From positions 1 through 6,550 of the forward strand of contig JADHRO010000126.1 in assembly GCA_016777395.1 (NCBI GenBank): DNA of 6,550 bases, given 5' to 3'. The DNA comes from Chitinophagales bacterium (GTDB taxonomy: Bacteria > Bacteroidota > Bacteroidia > Chitinophagales > UBA8649). The notes below the pieces were generated by a model. That model was given only the letters and a program-made list of their open reading frames with translations, searched no databases and had not been told where the DNA came from. A program made the position numbers and the translations under genes. Of this stretch, positions 1 through 5,877 are shown piece after piece (the first letter of the stretch is position 1; each line of letters opens with the position of its first letter).

Positions 1-29
1 GCAAATAATTACCTATAAACAAAATTGAT

Positions 30-1046
30 ATGGCAGCGTCAATCGTGCAAGATATTTTAAATAGTTTTGATCCTAATTCTAAAGAGGAATGGAAGGTTAA
101 GGCAAGCCAAGACCTCAAAGGAAAACCCCTTGAAGCTCTTTCTTGGCAGCTTAATGAAAGCATTCTTTTAAGCCCCTATTATACAGCTAGTGATGTGCCT
201 GAAATGGACACTGCCATCCTAAAAGAAAGCAACCCCGATTGGCAAGTTGGTGAGCACTATGAAATTACGGATTACACTGCAAGTAATAAGCAAATCTTGA
301 ATGACCTTATGCATGGCTTAACGGCCCCCTGTTTTTTATTTAATAGCACCCCAAGTTTAGAAGATTTAGAAGCTCTATTTGAAGGTATTGGGCTGGAACA
401 TATTGACTGTCATTTTACTTCAAACGATAGCGGAACTTACATAAACTGGTTAGCACTCTTGAAAAAAAGAGGCATCCAAGCTTCGGCTTACTTTTATTTA
501 GACGCAGCTCTTACATCCTCTGTTAAGAGCATCCATATTAATGCTTCCGCTTACTACAAAGGACCTGAAAATGTTCACGAAGAAATTAAAAACTCCTTGT
601 TGGTGGCTAATGCAATGTTAAGCCAAGCCTCTGATAAACAGTTGTTGGCTGATCAACTGCAGTTTACCTTCTTGGTTGATAACGCATACTTGATTAACAT
701 AGCCAAGTTAAGAGCGTTTAAACTGTTGTGGGTGTTCTTGATGAAAGAACTAAATCTAAATGTTAGTTTGCCCTTTATAAAGGTAAACTTTGCACCCGAA
801 GCCTATGGAGAAGACGAAGAAGACAACTTGATCAAAGCCACAAGCATGGCCATGAGTGCTGTATTGGGCGGTGCGAATCATCTAGTTGTAAGGCCAATAA
901 GCTCTACGCTTCGGTCAAAACGTTTGGCAAGAAACATTCAGTTGATTCTCAAACATGAAAGCGGGTTGAATAAAGTTGTTGATCCAGCTCAAGGCAGTTA
1001 CTACATTGAAAGCCTAACCCATAAGCTGGTAAACTATTGTAAATAG
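30..1046 (+). CDS. mutA: Methylmalonyl-CoA mutase small (beta) subunit, short form
   Basis: Likely non-catalytic partner of the B12-dependent large subunit, which interconverts succinyl-CoA and methylmalonyl-CoA in cytoplasmic propionate metabolism. Family features seen: the N-terminal FDPNSKEEWKVKASQDLKG stretch (residues 13-31), IAKLRAFKLLW (224-234), EDNLIKATSMAMSAVLGG (264-281) and RNIQLILKHESGLNKVVDPAQGSYYIESLT (301-330, named here by its ends RNIQ and SLT). These cover the TIM-barrel domain. The protein stops eight residues after SLT, at 338 aa. From memory, family small subunits run to about 450-640 aa with a linker and sometimes a degenerate cobalamin domain, so the C-terminal part is absent. 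No remnant follows, because the next gene starts 13 nt downstream. The ATG at 30 gives the expected N-terminus; no Shine-Dalgarno is seen. The large subunit is not in the window. Family assignment is firm; function of this short form is inferred. Confidence 0.85.
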   Translation: MAASIVQDILNSFDPNSKEEWKVKASQDLKGKPLEALSWQLNESILLSPYYTASDVPEMDTAILKESNPDWQVGEHYEITDYTASNKQILNDLMHGLTAPCFLFNSTPSLEDLEALFEGIGLEHIDCHFTSNDSGTYINWLALLKKRGIQASAYFYLDAALTSSVKSIHINASAYYKGPENVHEEIKNSLLVANAMLSQASDKQLLADQLQFTFLVDNAYLINIAKLRAFKLLWVFLMKELNLNVSLPFIKVNFAPEAYGEDEEDNLIKATSMAMSAVLGGANHLVVRPISSTLRSKRLARNIQLILKHESGLNKVVDPAQGSYYIESLTHKLVNYCK

Positions 1047-1059
1047 TATATTTTGAATT

Positions 1060-1878
1060 ATGTTGGCTTTCCTCACATATATTAATGACTTTTTATCTTT
1101 TTTTTTTACTGATCCTGAACGCATACTCGCTTCGGATTGGTGTTTAAACCAACCATGTTTAGAAATTTTTGGAATAAGGATAAGCCAAATTAGTTCAAGC
1201 ATTTTAGTTTATGCACTTGCTTTTTACGGATTATTTGTAGGATACAAATATTACAAAACCCAAGCTGCCCAAAAATCCAAGCTATATTGGAGTGTTTCAT
1301 TGGTTTTGGGCGGAATTGGGGCATTTTCTGCTGGTACTAGCTTTCAGGCATTTGCTTATGTAATAAAATGTGCTGGAAAAGAATTTTGTGACACCATAAG
1401 CGCATTTGAAATTGCTTATAACATACTTACAATTTGGTCTGCTGGTTTTTTATGCTTGGCAATAGGTGTGGCTTTTCTTCGACATTCTAAAATGAGGACT
1501 CTAGCTATTATGACACTTGCCTATTGTTCAATTTTCACGGTATTAAGCCTAATTGCTTTTAACGAAGACCTAGTCTTATTGGTGTCATTTGAGTTTTTGC
1601 TGCTGTATCTTGCTCCACTTTATTTAAATATATTTACCATAACCGTCTACCAACACATCAAAAACGCAAACGAAAGCAGTAGGAAACATCTAATAGCTTG
1701 GTTGGCCCTCATGCTAACCCTTATTGCCTACTACCTCTACTTGAATTTTCACTGTACAGAATTACTCTGGAGCAAAGGTATTTGGTTCTCTGCCAATGAT
1801 GTCCTGCATTTGGGTATGATAGGATGGCTGTATTATTTGTCTAATGGTTTGATAGGTGTAGTTGAGGATTTTAAATAG
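1060..1878 (+). CDS. Seven-helix integral membrane protein of unknown function (possibly DUF6962-like)
   Basis: A 272-residue polytopic membrane protein. Hydrophobic segments lie at about residues 44-64, 76-102, 116-140, 146-167, 171-198, 209-229 and 247-268, giving seven likely helices after a roughly 40-residue N-terminal stretch. No signal peptide or catalytic domain is recognised. Distinctive parts are AGTSFQAFAYVIKCAGKEFC (residues 91-110), with a Cys pair at 104 and 110, a second pair at 28 and 33, and NDVLHLG (246-252) at the start of the last helix. From memory these resemble a Bacteroidota family called DUF6962, distantly like CREST-type seven-helix proteins. I cannot verify that, and only His250 matches the multi-His metal site of true ceramidases. 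It starts 13 nt after the mutase gene, so co-transcription is likely, though no functional link is evident. No exact -7 box precedes it. Confidence 0.6.
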   Translation: MLAFLTYINDFLSFFFTDPERILASDWCLNQPCLEIFGIRISQISSSILVYALAFYGLFVGYKYYKTQAAQKSKLYWSVSLVLGGIGAFSAGTSFQAFAYVIKCAGKEFCDTISAFEIAYNILTIWSAGFLCLAIGVAFLRHSKMRTLAIMTLAYCSIFTVLSLIAFNEDLVLLVSFEFLLLYLAPLYLNIFTITVYQHIKNANESSRKHLIAWLALMLTLIAYYLYLNFHCTELLWSKGIWFSANDVLHLGMIGWLYYLSNGLIGVVEDFK

Positions 1879-1884
1879 CTATTA

Positions 1885-3288
1885 CTACTTCAATTCGAGT
1901 AAAGCCACATTCTCAATATGTACGGTATGTGGGAACATGTCTATGGCTTGCATTTTAACCACTTTATAAAACTCATCTAAAGCAGCAATGTCTCTTGCTT
2001 GTGTACTTGGGTTGCAACTCACATAAACAATCTTAGGTACTCTTGCTTTTAATATCGTTTGTAAGATCTCCGGGTGCATGCCCCCTCGAGGAGGATCTGT
2101 GATTAGAATATCGGGCTGCCCATTTTTTGCTAAAAAATCTGCGTTTAGCAACAAGCGCACATCTCCGACGTGAAAGTCAGCATTCTCCACTGCATTTAAC
2201 TTTGCGTTTTCTTTTGCATCTTCAACTGCTTGATCTATTTGTTCTATACCGACTAGCTTATTGCAATTATCTGACAAGTAAAGACCAATACTTCCCACAC
2301 CTGCATATAAATCATACAGTGTTTCCGTGCCTTGTAAGGCAGCAAAATTTTTAACCACATCATAAAGGCGTTCGCCTTGGCTGGTGTTGGTTTGAAAGAA
2401 TGATTTTGGGCGAACCTTAAATGAAAATTTTCCTAGTTTTTCAATAATGAACGATTTTCCTGAATAACAAATCGGAGTTTGATCAAAATAAGTATCATTC
2501 AATTTGGGGTTAATGATGTAGTTTAAAGATGTTATTTCAGGAAACTTTTCTTTGATAAATGCCATCAATGGGAGAAGGGCATCATTGTCTTCATTGACAA
2601 TTAAGATTACCAAGATCTCTCCAGTGCTCGCCGTTCTCACGACTAAGTTTCGCAAGAACCCCTCCCTGATCTTTATATTATAAAAGACGAGGTCTTTTTC
2701 TAGCGCATATTCTCTCACTGCATTTCTTAGCTTATTCGAAAATTCATTTTGCAAATAGCACTTATCGATGTCCACCACTTTGGTGTGTTGACCTGGTACG
2801 TGAAATCCGAGCGCCCTGAAGTCTAAGTCCTCTCCGGTGGCAATCTCTTCTTTAGTAAACCATCGATTTGTTGAAAAGGTATATTCCAGTTTATTTCTAT
2901 AAAACTCCGTCTCTTTGGCCGGCAAAATAGGTAGTCGCACTCCAACCTCCACTTTTGCCAAACGTGCGAAGGCGTCAGATACAATTTGATCTTTAAAGGC
3001 AATTTGCTTTGCATAAGGAAGGTATTGCCACTTGCAACCTCCGCAGGATTCAAAGTGCTTACAAAAATGCGCCTGCCTATCGATAGAAGGTTTAGTAAGC
3101 GCTAAGATTCTGGCTTTCTCAAAATTCTTTCTTCGTTGAAAAGTTCTTGCCCTTACCACGTCACCGGGTATACATTGCTCTACAAAAACAACCTTTTCAT
3201 CTACCCGTGCAATTCCCAAGCCTTCGGAAGATAAGCCCGTTATCTCCAACTCCTCATAAACTTTATGTCTAATCTTTCTATGTCCCAT
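1885..3288 (-). CDS. rlmD: 23S rRNA (uracil-C5)-methyltransferase, RlmD/RumA family
   Basis: SAM-dependent enzyme that makes 5-methyluridine in 23S rRNA; U1939 is the E. coli RlmD target, but the exact site in this lineage is inferred. Length is 467 aa. An N-terminal TRAM RNA-binding domain spans about residues 10-65. The [4Fe-4S] ligands are Cys76, Cys82, Cys85 and Cys177 (C-x5-C-x2-C-x91-C); the last spacing is about 20 longer than in E. coli as I recall it. The Rossmann-fold domain has SAM motif I DLYAGVGSIGLYL (326-338), DPPRGG (398-403), the nucleophile Cys425 in VYVSCNPST (421-429) and the general base Glu459 in HTVHIENVALLEL (454-466). All key residues are present, so it should be active. 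It converges with the membrane-protein gene with 6 nt between stops. The ATG at 3288 places the TRAM domain properly. Confidence is high for the family and moderate for the target nucleotide. Confidence 0.93.
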   Translation of the reverse strand: MGHRKIRHKVYEELEITGLSSEGLGIARVDEKVVFVEQCIPGDVVRARTFQRRKNFEKARILALTKPSIDRQAHFCKHFESCGGCKWQYLPYAKQIAFKDQIVSDAFARLAKVEVGVRLPILPAKETEFYRNKLEYTFSTNRWFTKEEIATGEDLDFRALGFHVPGQHTKVVDIDKCYLQNEFSNKLRNAVREYALEKDLVFYNIKIREGFLRNLVVRTASTGEILVILIVNEDNDALLPLMAFIKEKFPEITSLNYIINPKLNDTYFDQTPICYSGKSFIIEKLGKFSFKVRPKSFFQTNTSQGERLYDVVKNFAALQGTETLYDLYAGVGSIGLYLSDNCNKLVGIEQIDQAVEDAKENAKLNAVENADFHVGDVRLLLNADFLAKNGQPDILITDPPRGGMHPEILQTILKARVPKIVYVSCNPSTQARDIAALDEFYKVVKMQAIDMFPHTVHIENVALLELK

Positions 3289-3308
3289 AAGCTAATTGAG
3301 TGTAAAAG

Positions 3309-3354
3309 TAAAAATTAACCTGATAGCTTCGAGAACCTGCAAGCTTAATTTTTA
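3309..3354. repeat. Bulged inverted repeat in the rlmD leader region
   Basis: TAAAAATTA at 3309-3317 is complementary to TAATTTTTA at 3346-3354, and AGCTT at 3325-3329 pairs with AAGCT at 3341-3345. Together they can form a 14-bp stem with a 7-nt bulge on one side and an 11-nt loop. If rlmD is transcribed from the minus-strand -7 box near 3414, this lies in its 5' leader. It is nearly all A/T in the outer arm, so a chance origin is quite possible. No known RNA family is recognised. Confidence 0.3.
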
Positions 3355-3367
3355 AAGAAAAAATCAC

Positions 3368-3386
3368 AACGCATATTCAATGCGTT
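3368..3386. promoter_or_regulatory. Palindrome AACGCAT-N5-ATGCGTT, candidate operator
   Basis: A perfect 7-bp inverted repeat with a 5-nt spacer (ATTCA). It lies 9 nt upstream of the exact -7 box at 3396-3403 and covers the place where a Bacteroidota -33 element would sit. That position suits a binding site for a dimeric regulator of the 3421 gene, either activating or blocking. A short RNA hairpin is the alternative, but it is followed by only three Ts, so it is not a convincing terminator. The regulator is unknown. Confidence 0.45.
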
Positions 3387-3395
3387 TAGCTTAAA

Positions 3396-3403
3396 TATCT
3401 TTG
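3396..3403 (+). promoter_or_regulatory. Bacteroidota -7 promoter box (TATCTTTG) of the TPR-like gene
   Basis: An exact match to TAnnTTTG, 17 nt before the ATG at 3421, implying a very short AT-rich leader. No TTG or TTTG is visible at the usual -33 distance of about 19-21 nt; that place is taken by the palindrome at 3368-3386. Confidence 0.65.
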
Positions 3404-3406
3404 AGT

Positions 3407-3414
3407 CAAAATTA
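3407..3414 (-). promoter_or_regulatory. Possible -7 box for rlmD on the minus strand (TAATTTTG)
   Basis: The plus strand reads CAAAATTA, so the minus strand reads TAATTTTG, an exact TAnnTTTG match pointing at rlmD. It lies just 3 nt from the opposing box at 3396-3403. It would give rlmD a leader of more than 100 nt containing both inverted repeats. The motif is loose in AT-rich DNA, so this is tentative. Confidence 0.3.
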
Positions 3415-3420
3415 TTAATT

Positions 3421-3804
3421 ATGAGACTACAATCCGAAGTTCAACAAGACATCAATACTACTTTCCAAGGAAATGTAAACATTGAAAAATTATTTGAGTT
3501 AGCCATAGACAGCGCCAACAAAAGCTATAAGCTAAAGGCCATGGATATTGCACGAGAGGCTTTAATCTTTGCTAAGCAAAGCAATGATTACCTGGCTGTA
3601 AACATTCATGGTTTTTTAGCAGTGCTAAGTATAGATTTTAAGAAAACTAGCCATGCAAAGATTCATGTTTACAATGCGCTAAATCGACTAGACGCCAATC
3701 ACTTTAGCTATGCCAGCGACAAGCAATATTTAAATGCTTTACTCAGAAAGATCAATAGAATAGATTTCCCTATTCATCAATTGAATGAGCCAATTGCAGC
3801 CTAG
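3421..3804 (+). CDS. Small all-helical, TPR-like cytoplasmic protein of unknown function
   Basis: A 127-residue protein with no signal peptide, membrane segment or catalytic motif. Predicted amphipathic helices lie at about residues 21-32, 35-51, 54-70, 75-90 and 95-112. The helix pair at 54-90 shows degenerate tetratricopeptide spacing: Gly64, then Ala79, Tyr84 and Ala86 near the expected small and aromatic positions, followed by LNRLDANH. This suggests a helical-repeat scaffold or adaptor binding another protein; that is inference from fold alone. It is a single-gene unit, with its own -7 box (3396-3403), an upstream palindrome and a terminator right after the stop. The ATG at 3421 follows an ATTATTAATT leader typical of the phylum. 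Coding status is well supported by this flanking structure; the function is not recognised. Confidence 0.6.
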   Translation: MRLQSEVQQDINTTFQGNVNIEKLFELAIDSANKSYKLKAMDIAREALIFAKQSNDYLAVNIHGFLAVLSIDFKKTSHAKIHVYNALNRLDANHFSYASDKQYLNALLRKINRIDFPIHQLNEPIAA

Positions 3805-3812
3805 TTGGTTCC

Positions 3813-3841
3813 AACCCAAAAATTCCTTTGGGTTTATTTTT
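3813..3841 (+). terminator. Rho-independent terminator of the TPR-like gene
   Basis: AACCCAAA at 3813-3820 pairs with TTTGGGTT at 3827-3834 (8 bp, loop AATTCC), followed by TATTTTT at 3835-3841. It begins 8 nt after the stop of the 3421 gene. Its 3' arm and T-tract overlap the last codons of the minus-strand glycosyltransferase gene. Read on the minus strand the stem lacks a T-tract, so it is best as a plus-strand terminator. A competing small hairpin (GTTGG-TT-CCAAC, 3804-3815) precedes it. Confidence 0.8.
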
Positions 3842-4739
3842 GTAAGATGCGCCATCGAATCTCATCGAGGCGTGTCTTGCATTTTTGAAAGAACGATTTT
3901 CCTTCTAAACTTAAGTAATCCATAGTAGATAAACTAGGGTTAAGTATCCATTTGAGTGCACGTTTACAAAACGGAAGTGCAGCATATGGGAATTTTTTCA
4001 AGTCAAAGTGAGCTTTCAATGCGGGTCGCACTTTCGTATTGAATTCCATTCTGTTGTGTTGGTAAAACGAATTATTTCGCGGCACTAACACATCCGTTCC
4101 AATGTGAAAAGTCAAGTGTTTATCTGGAACATAAAGCGGATTGCTCGCCCAAGTAAAGATGTTATACGCCATAGCAACCCCGATGAAGGACACGCCAACG
4201 CAAATATCCCCTAGAACGAATTTCTCTAAGAGCTCCCTTTTAAAGACAAAGCAGTCGAAGCCCGGATGAGAATGACCCAAATCAGTGTAAATCTGAGGCA
4301 GCTCTTGAACTTTGGTATAGTCTCCTTTCAGTCTTCTGCGATTAACGACAAGAGCATCATGACCTTTATTAATTTTATTAACTACGAAATCGTAAAAAGA
4401 AGGCATCAAGCCAATGTCCACATTGGTATAAACGAAATACTCGGCATCAGAATGAGCAAAAACTGTTTGCAGGATATCCTTTATTAAAGGCAACTTTCTA
4501 TTGCCCAAATTTGGATTGACATGCAGAACACTCCTTTTTAAATTGGGTAAAATTGCAAACCCTTGCGGAATAATCTCCCTATCCTCTTCATATTGAGTAG
4601 TAAAAAGATCGACTTTTACCGAAGTAATCGCTTCCCCTTTGGCAAGCAACATAGATTCAAAAGTAATGGCTTGAGCATGATATAAGTCAGAGGAATCCTT
4701 TACCTTTACCGGATTAATAATATGTGCTAAATGTAGCAA
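3834..4739 (-). CDS. Putative GT-A-fold glycosyltransferase of a surface-polysaccharide locus
   Basis: A 301-residue cytoplasmic protein. It opens with a beta strand, LAHIINP (residues 4-10). The stretch EYFVYTNVDIGLMPSFYDFV (100-119) has NVD at 106-108 in the place of the metal-binding DxD of GT-A nucleotide-sugar transferases, and HPGFDCFVFKREL (158-170) resembles the acceptor-side region of such enzymes. LTFHIGTD (209-216) may be another active-site segment. No transmembrane helix is evident. The donor and acceptor sugars cannot be read from sequence. Start: no ATG lies upstream before the in-frame stop at 4752-4754, and the first internal ATG (Met30) would remove the first strand, so the TTG at 4739 is the best start. 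It is divergent from the exporter operon, which fits a polysaccharide cluster. It could instead be a nucleotide-sugar-binding protein without transferase activity. Confidence 0.55.
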   Translation of the reverse strand: MLHLAHIINPVKVKDSSDLYHAQAITFESMLLAKGEAITSVKVDLFTTQYEEDREIIPQGFAILPNLKRSVLHVNPNLGNRKLPLIKDILQTVFAHSDAEYFVYTNVDIGLMPSFYDFVVNKINKGHDALVVNRRRLKGDYTKVQELPQIYTDLGHSHPGFDCFVFKRELLEKFVLGDICVGVSFIGVAMAYNIFTWASNPLYVPDKHLTFHIGTDVLVPRNNSFYQHNRMEFNTKVRPALKAHFDLKKFPYAALPFCKRALKWILNPSLSTMDYLSLEGKSFFQKCKTRLDEIRWRILQK

Positions 4740-5067
4740 TAGATCGAGGAGTTAAGTTTAATAGTTTTATTCTTTTTGACAATTATACGAAGAACTTAGA
4801 GAAACTTTTTGAAGATGATAAAAAACTTCGAATAATGTGTGTGCCGTTAACAGCATAATGCGCAGCTAAAAAAATTACAGCCAATTGACTTAACATACAT
4901 TTTCGAAGATTAGGGTGTTTTGTCCAGCAGAGGATTATACTTAATAGTAAAGCCAGATAACATCAAAGAATATAAATGTTTAAGGCAAGCACAACCATAT
5001 ATCTGAAGATAAATGGTCTTCCGTAAGATTGAGTATATTTGGTAGATACATGTAAACCAGTTCGAAA
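4740..5067. other. 328-nt divergent intergenic region
   Basis: This separates the minus-strand glycosyltransferase from the plus-strand exporter operon. All reading frames I checked are closed by frequent stops; the few ATGs open only tiny peptides such as MIKNFE and MCVPLTA. It holds the -7 box at 5034-5041 for the exporter. I see no matching -7 box for the glycosyltransferase, no terminator, and only weak 4-6 bp inverted repeats. No tRNA, known RNA or insertion-sequence end is recognised. Its length could allow regulation of both sides or an unseen small RNA. Confidence 0.7.
5034..5041 (+). promoter_or_regulatory. Bacteroidota -7 promoter box (TATATTTG) of the exporter operon
   Basis: An exact match to TAnnTTTG, 26 nt before the ATG at 5068, which would give a leader of roughly 20 nt. 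No clear TTG/TTTG -33 element is seen at the expected distance. It is the only good match on this strand in the intergenic region. Confidence 0.6.
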
Positions 5068-5877
5068 ATGAGTGTTCAAAAAATTAATGCAGAGCCAGAT
5101 AGCCTTAAAGACTACCTCAGGAAAATTTGGGGCAACAAGTCACTTATTTTAGCTATCGCAAGAAGGGACTTAAAAGCCAAATATGCTCAAACCGCCATTG
5201 GCTTAGCTTGGACCTTTATACAGCCTATATTTGCAGTGATTATTTATACCCTTTTTTTTGCTGGACTAATGGATTTTAAAACGGAATATCCCTATATTTT
5301 ATTTGTTTTATCTGGAATTCTTATTTGGAATTTATTCAATTATATCTTTTCTCAGGGCAGCAATAGCTTGGGGCAAAATCAAAGTATCATAAAAAAAATC
5401 GCTTTTCCAAAAGTTCTTCTTCCTTTCACTAAAGTCATTATAGGACTTATTGAATTCGCCATAACTTCAATAATGTTGATTTTGCTGATGTTTTTTTTAA
5501 AAGTTGAGCCCAGGTTTAGCATGATTTTAACTCCGTTTTGTTTAATTCCTCTAATTTTTTTTGCATCAGGCCTTGCTCTCTTACTAAGCGCACTAACGCT
5601 TAAAAAAAGAGATCTTTTTCATATTATTCCATTCTTAGTGAATTTCGGCATTTGGTTAACACCTGTTTTTTACCCGGTAAGCCTTATCCCAGAAAAGTAT
5701 ATCAACCTCATATACATTAACCCGGTAGCTAGTATATTGCAACTGTTTAGGTTCTGTTTGTTTGGGGAGCCATTAAATGCTTTCATTCTCATTGGACTTT
5801 TACTAAGTTTTCTTACCTTCATTATAGGCTTTATTTTTTTCAAACAAAATGAAGACAAAATTATTGATGTCATATGA
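5068..5877 (+). CDS. wzm: ABC-2 type polysaccharide exporter permease (Wzm/TagG/KpsM type)
   Basis: Inner-membrane subunit of an ABC transporter that exports lipid-linked O-antigen or related glycans to the periplasm. Length is 269 aa, normal for the family. An N-terminal interface helix with AIARRDLKAKYAQTAIGLAW (29-48) is typical of ABC2_membrane permeases. Six helices lie at about residues 45-66, 74-94, 112-143, 149-174, 181-201 and 236-258. The signature NFGIWLTPVFYP (192-203) with INPV (217-220) and the basic/acidic C-terminal tail are present, so the protein is complete. The ATPase partner (Wzt) is required for function but is not adjacent here: the next gene is a PhyH oxygenase starting inside this gene's last codons. 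It has its own -7 box at 5034-5041 and is probably the first gene of the operon. Whether the substrate is O-antigen, capsule or a teichoic-type polymer cannot be told; O-antigen is likeliest in a Gram-negative. Confidence 0.9.
   Translation: MSVQKINAEPDSLKDYLRKIWGNKSLILAIARRDLKAKYAQTAIGLAWTFIQPIFAVIIYTLFFAGLMDFKTEYPYILFVLSGILIWNLFNYIFSQGSNSLGQNQSIIKKIAFPKVLLPFTKVIIGLIEFAITSIMLILLMFFLKVEPRFSMILTPFCLIPLIFFASGLALLLSALTLKKRDLFHIIPFLVNFGIWLTPVFYPVSLIPEKYINLIYINPVASILQLFRFCLFGEPLNAFILIGLLLSFLTFIIGFIFFKQNEDKIIDVI

Noticed and set aside
1033..1047. Inverted repeat ACTATT-GTA-AATAGT over the mutase stop codon, followed by TATATTTTG
   Set aside because: The stem is 6 bp and almost all A/T with a 3-nt loop, too weak for a terminator. 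The following TATATTTTG has one extra base relative to TAnnTTTG, so it is not an exact promoter box.
1014..1202. Minus-strand 62-aa open frame
   Set aside because: It lies antisense to the mutase end and the start of the membrane-protein gene, has a low-complexity composition and no recognisable motif; it is a shadow frame.
2127..2354. Plus-strand 75-aa open frame inside rlmD
   Set aside because: It is antisense to the conserved SAM-binding region of rlmD, with no family resemblance and a Leu/His-rich composition typical of a shadow frame.
2823..3053. Minus-strand 76-aa open frame inside rlmD
   Set aside because: It overlaps rlmD in another frame on the same strand, across the Fe-S and insert region; rlmD is intact there.
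4266..4487. Plus-strand 73-aa open frame within the glycosyltransferase
   Set aside because: It is antisense to the best conserved part of that gene (the NVD region) and has no motif.
4811..4829. GAAG...CTTC inverted repeat in the divergent intergenic region
   Set aside because: Only 4 continuous base pairs with a long loop; expected by chance in AT-rich sequence.
4965..4973. CAAAGAATA as a minus-strand promoter box for the glycosyltransferase
   Set aside because: The spacer is 3 nt instead of 2, so it does not match TAnnTTTG, and it would leave a leader of over 200 nt.
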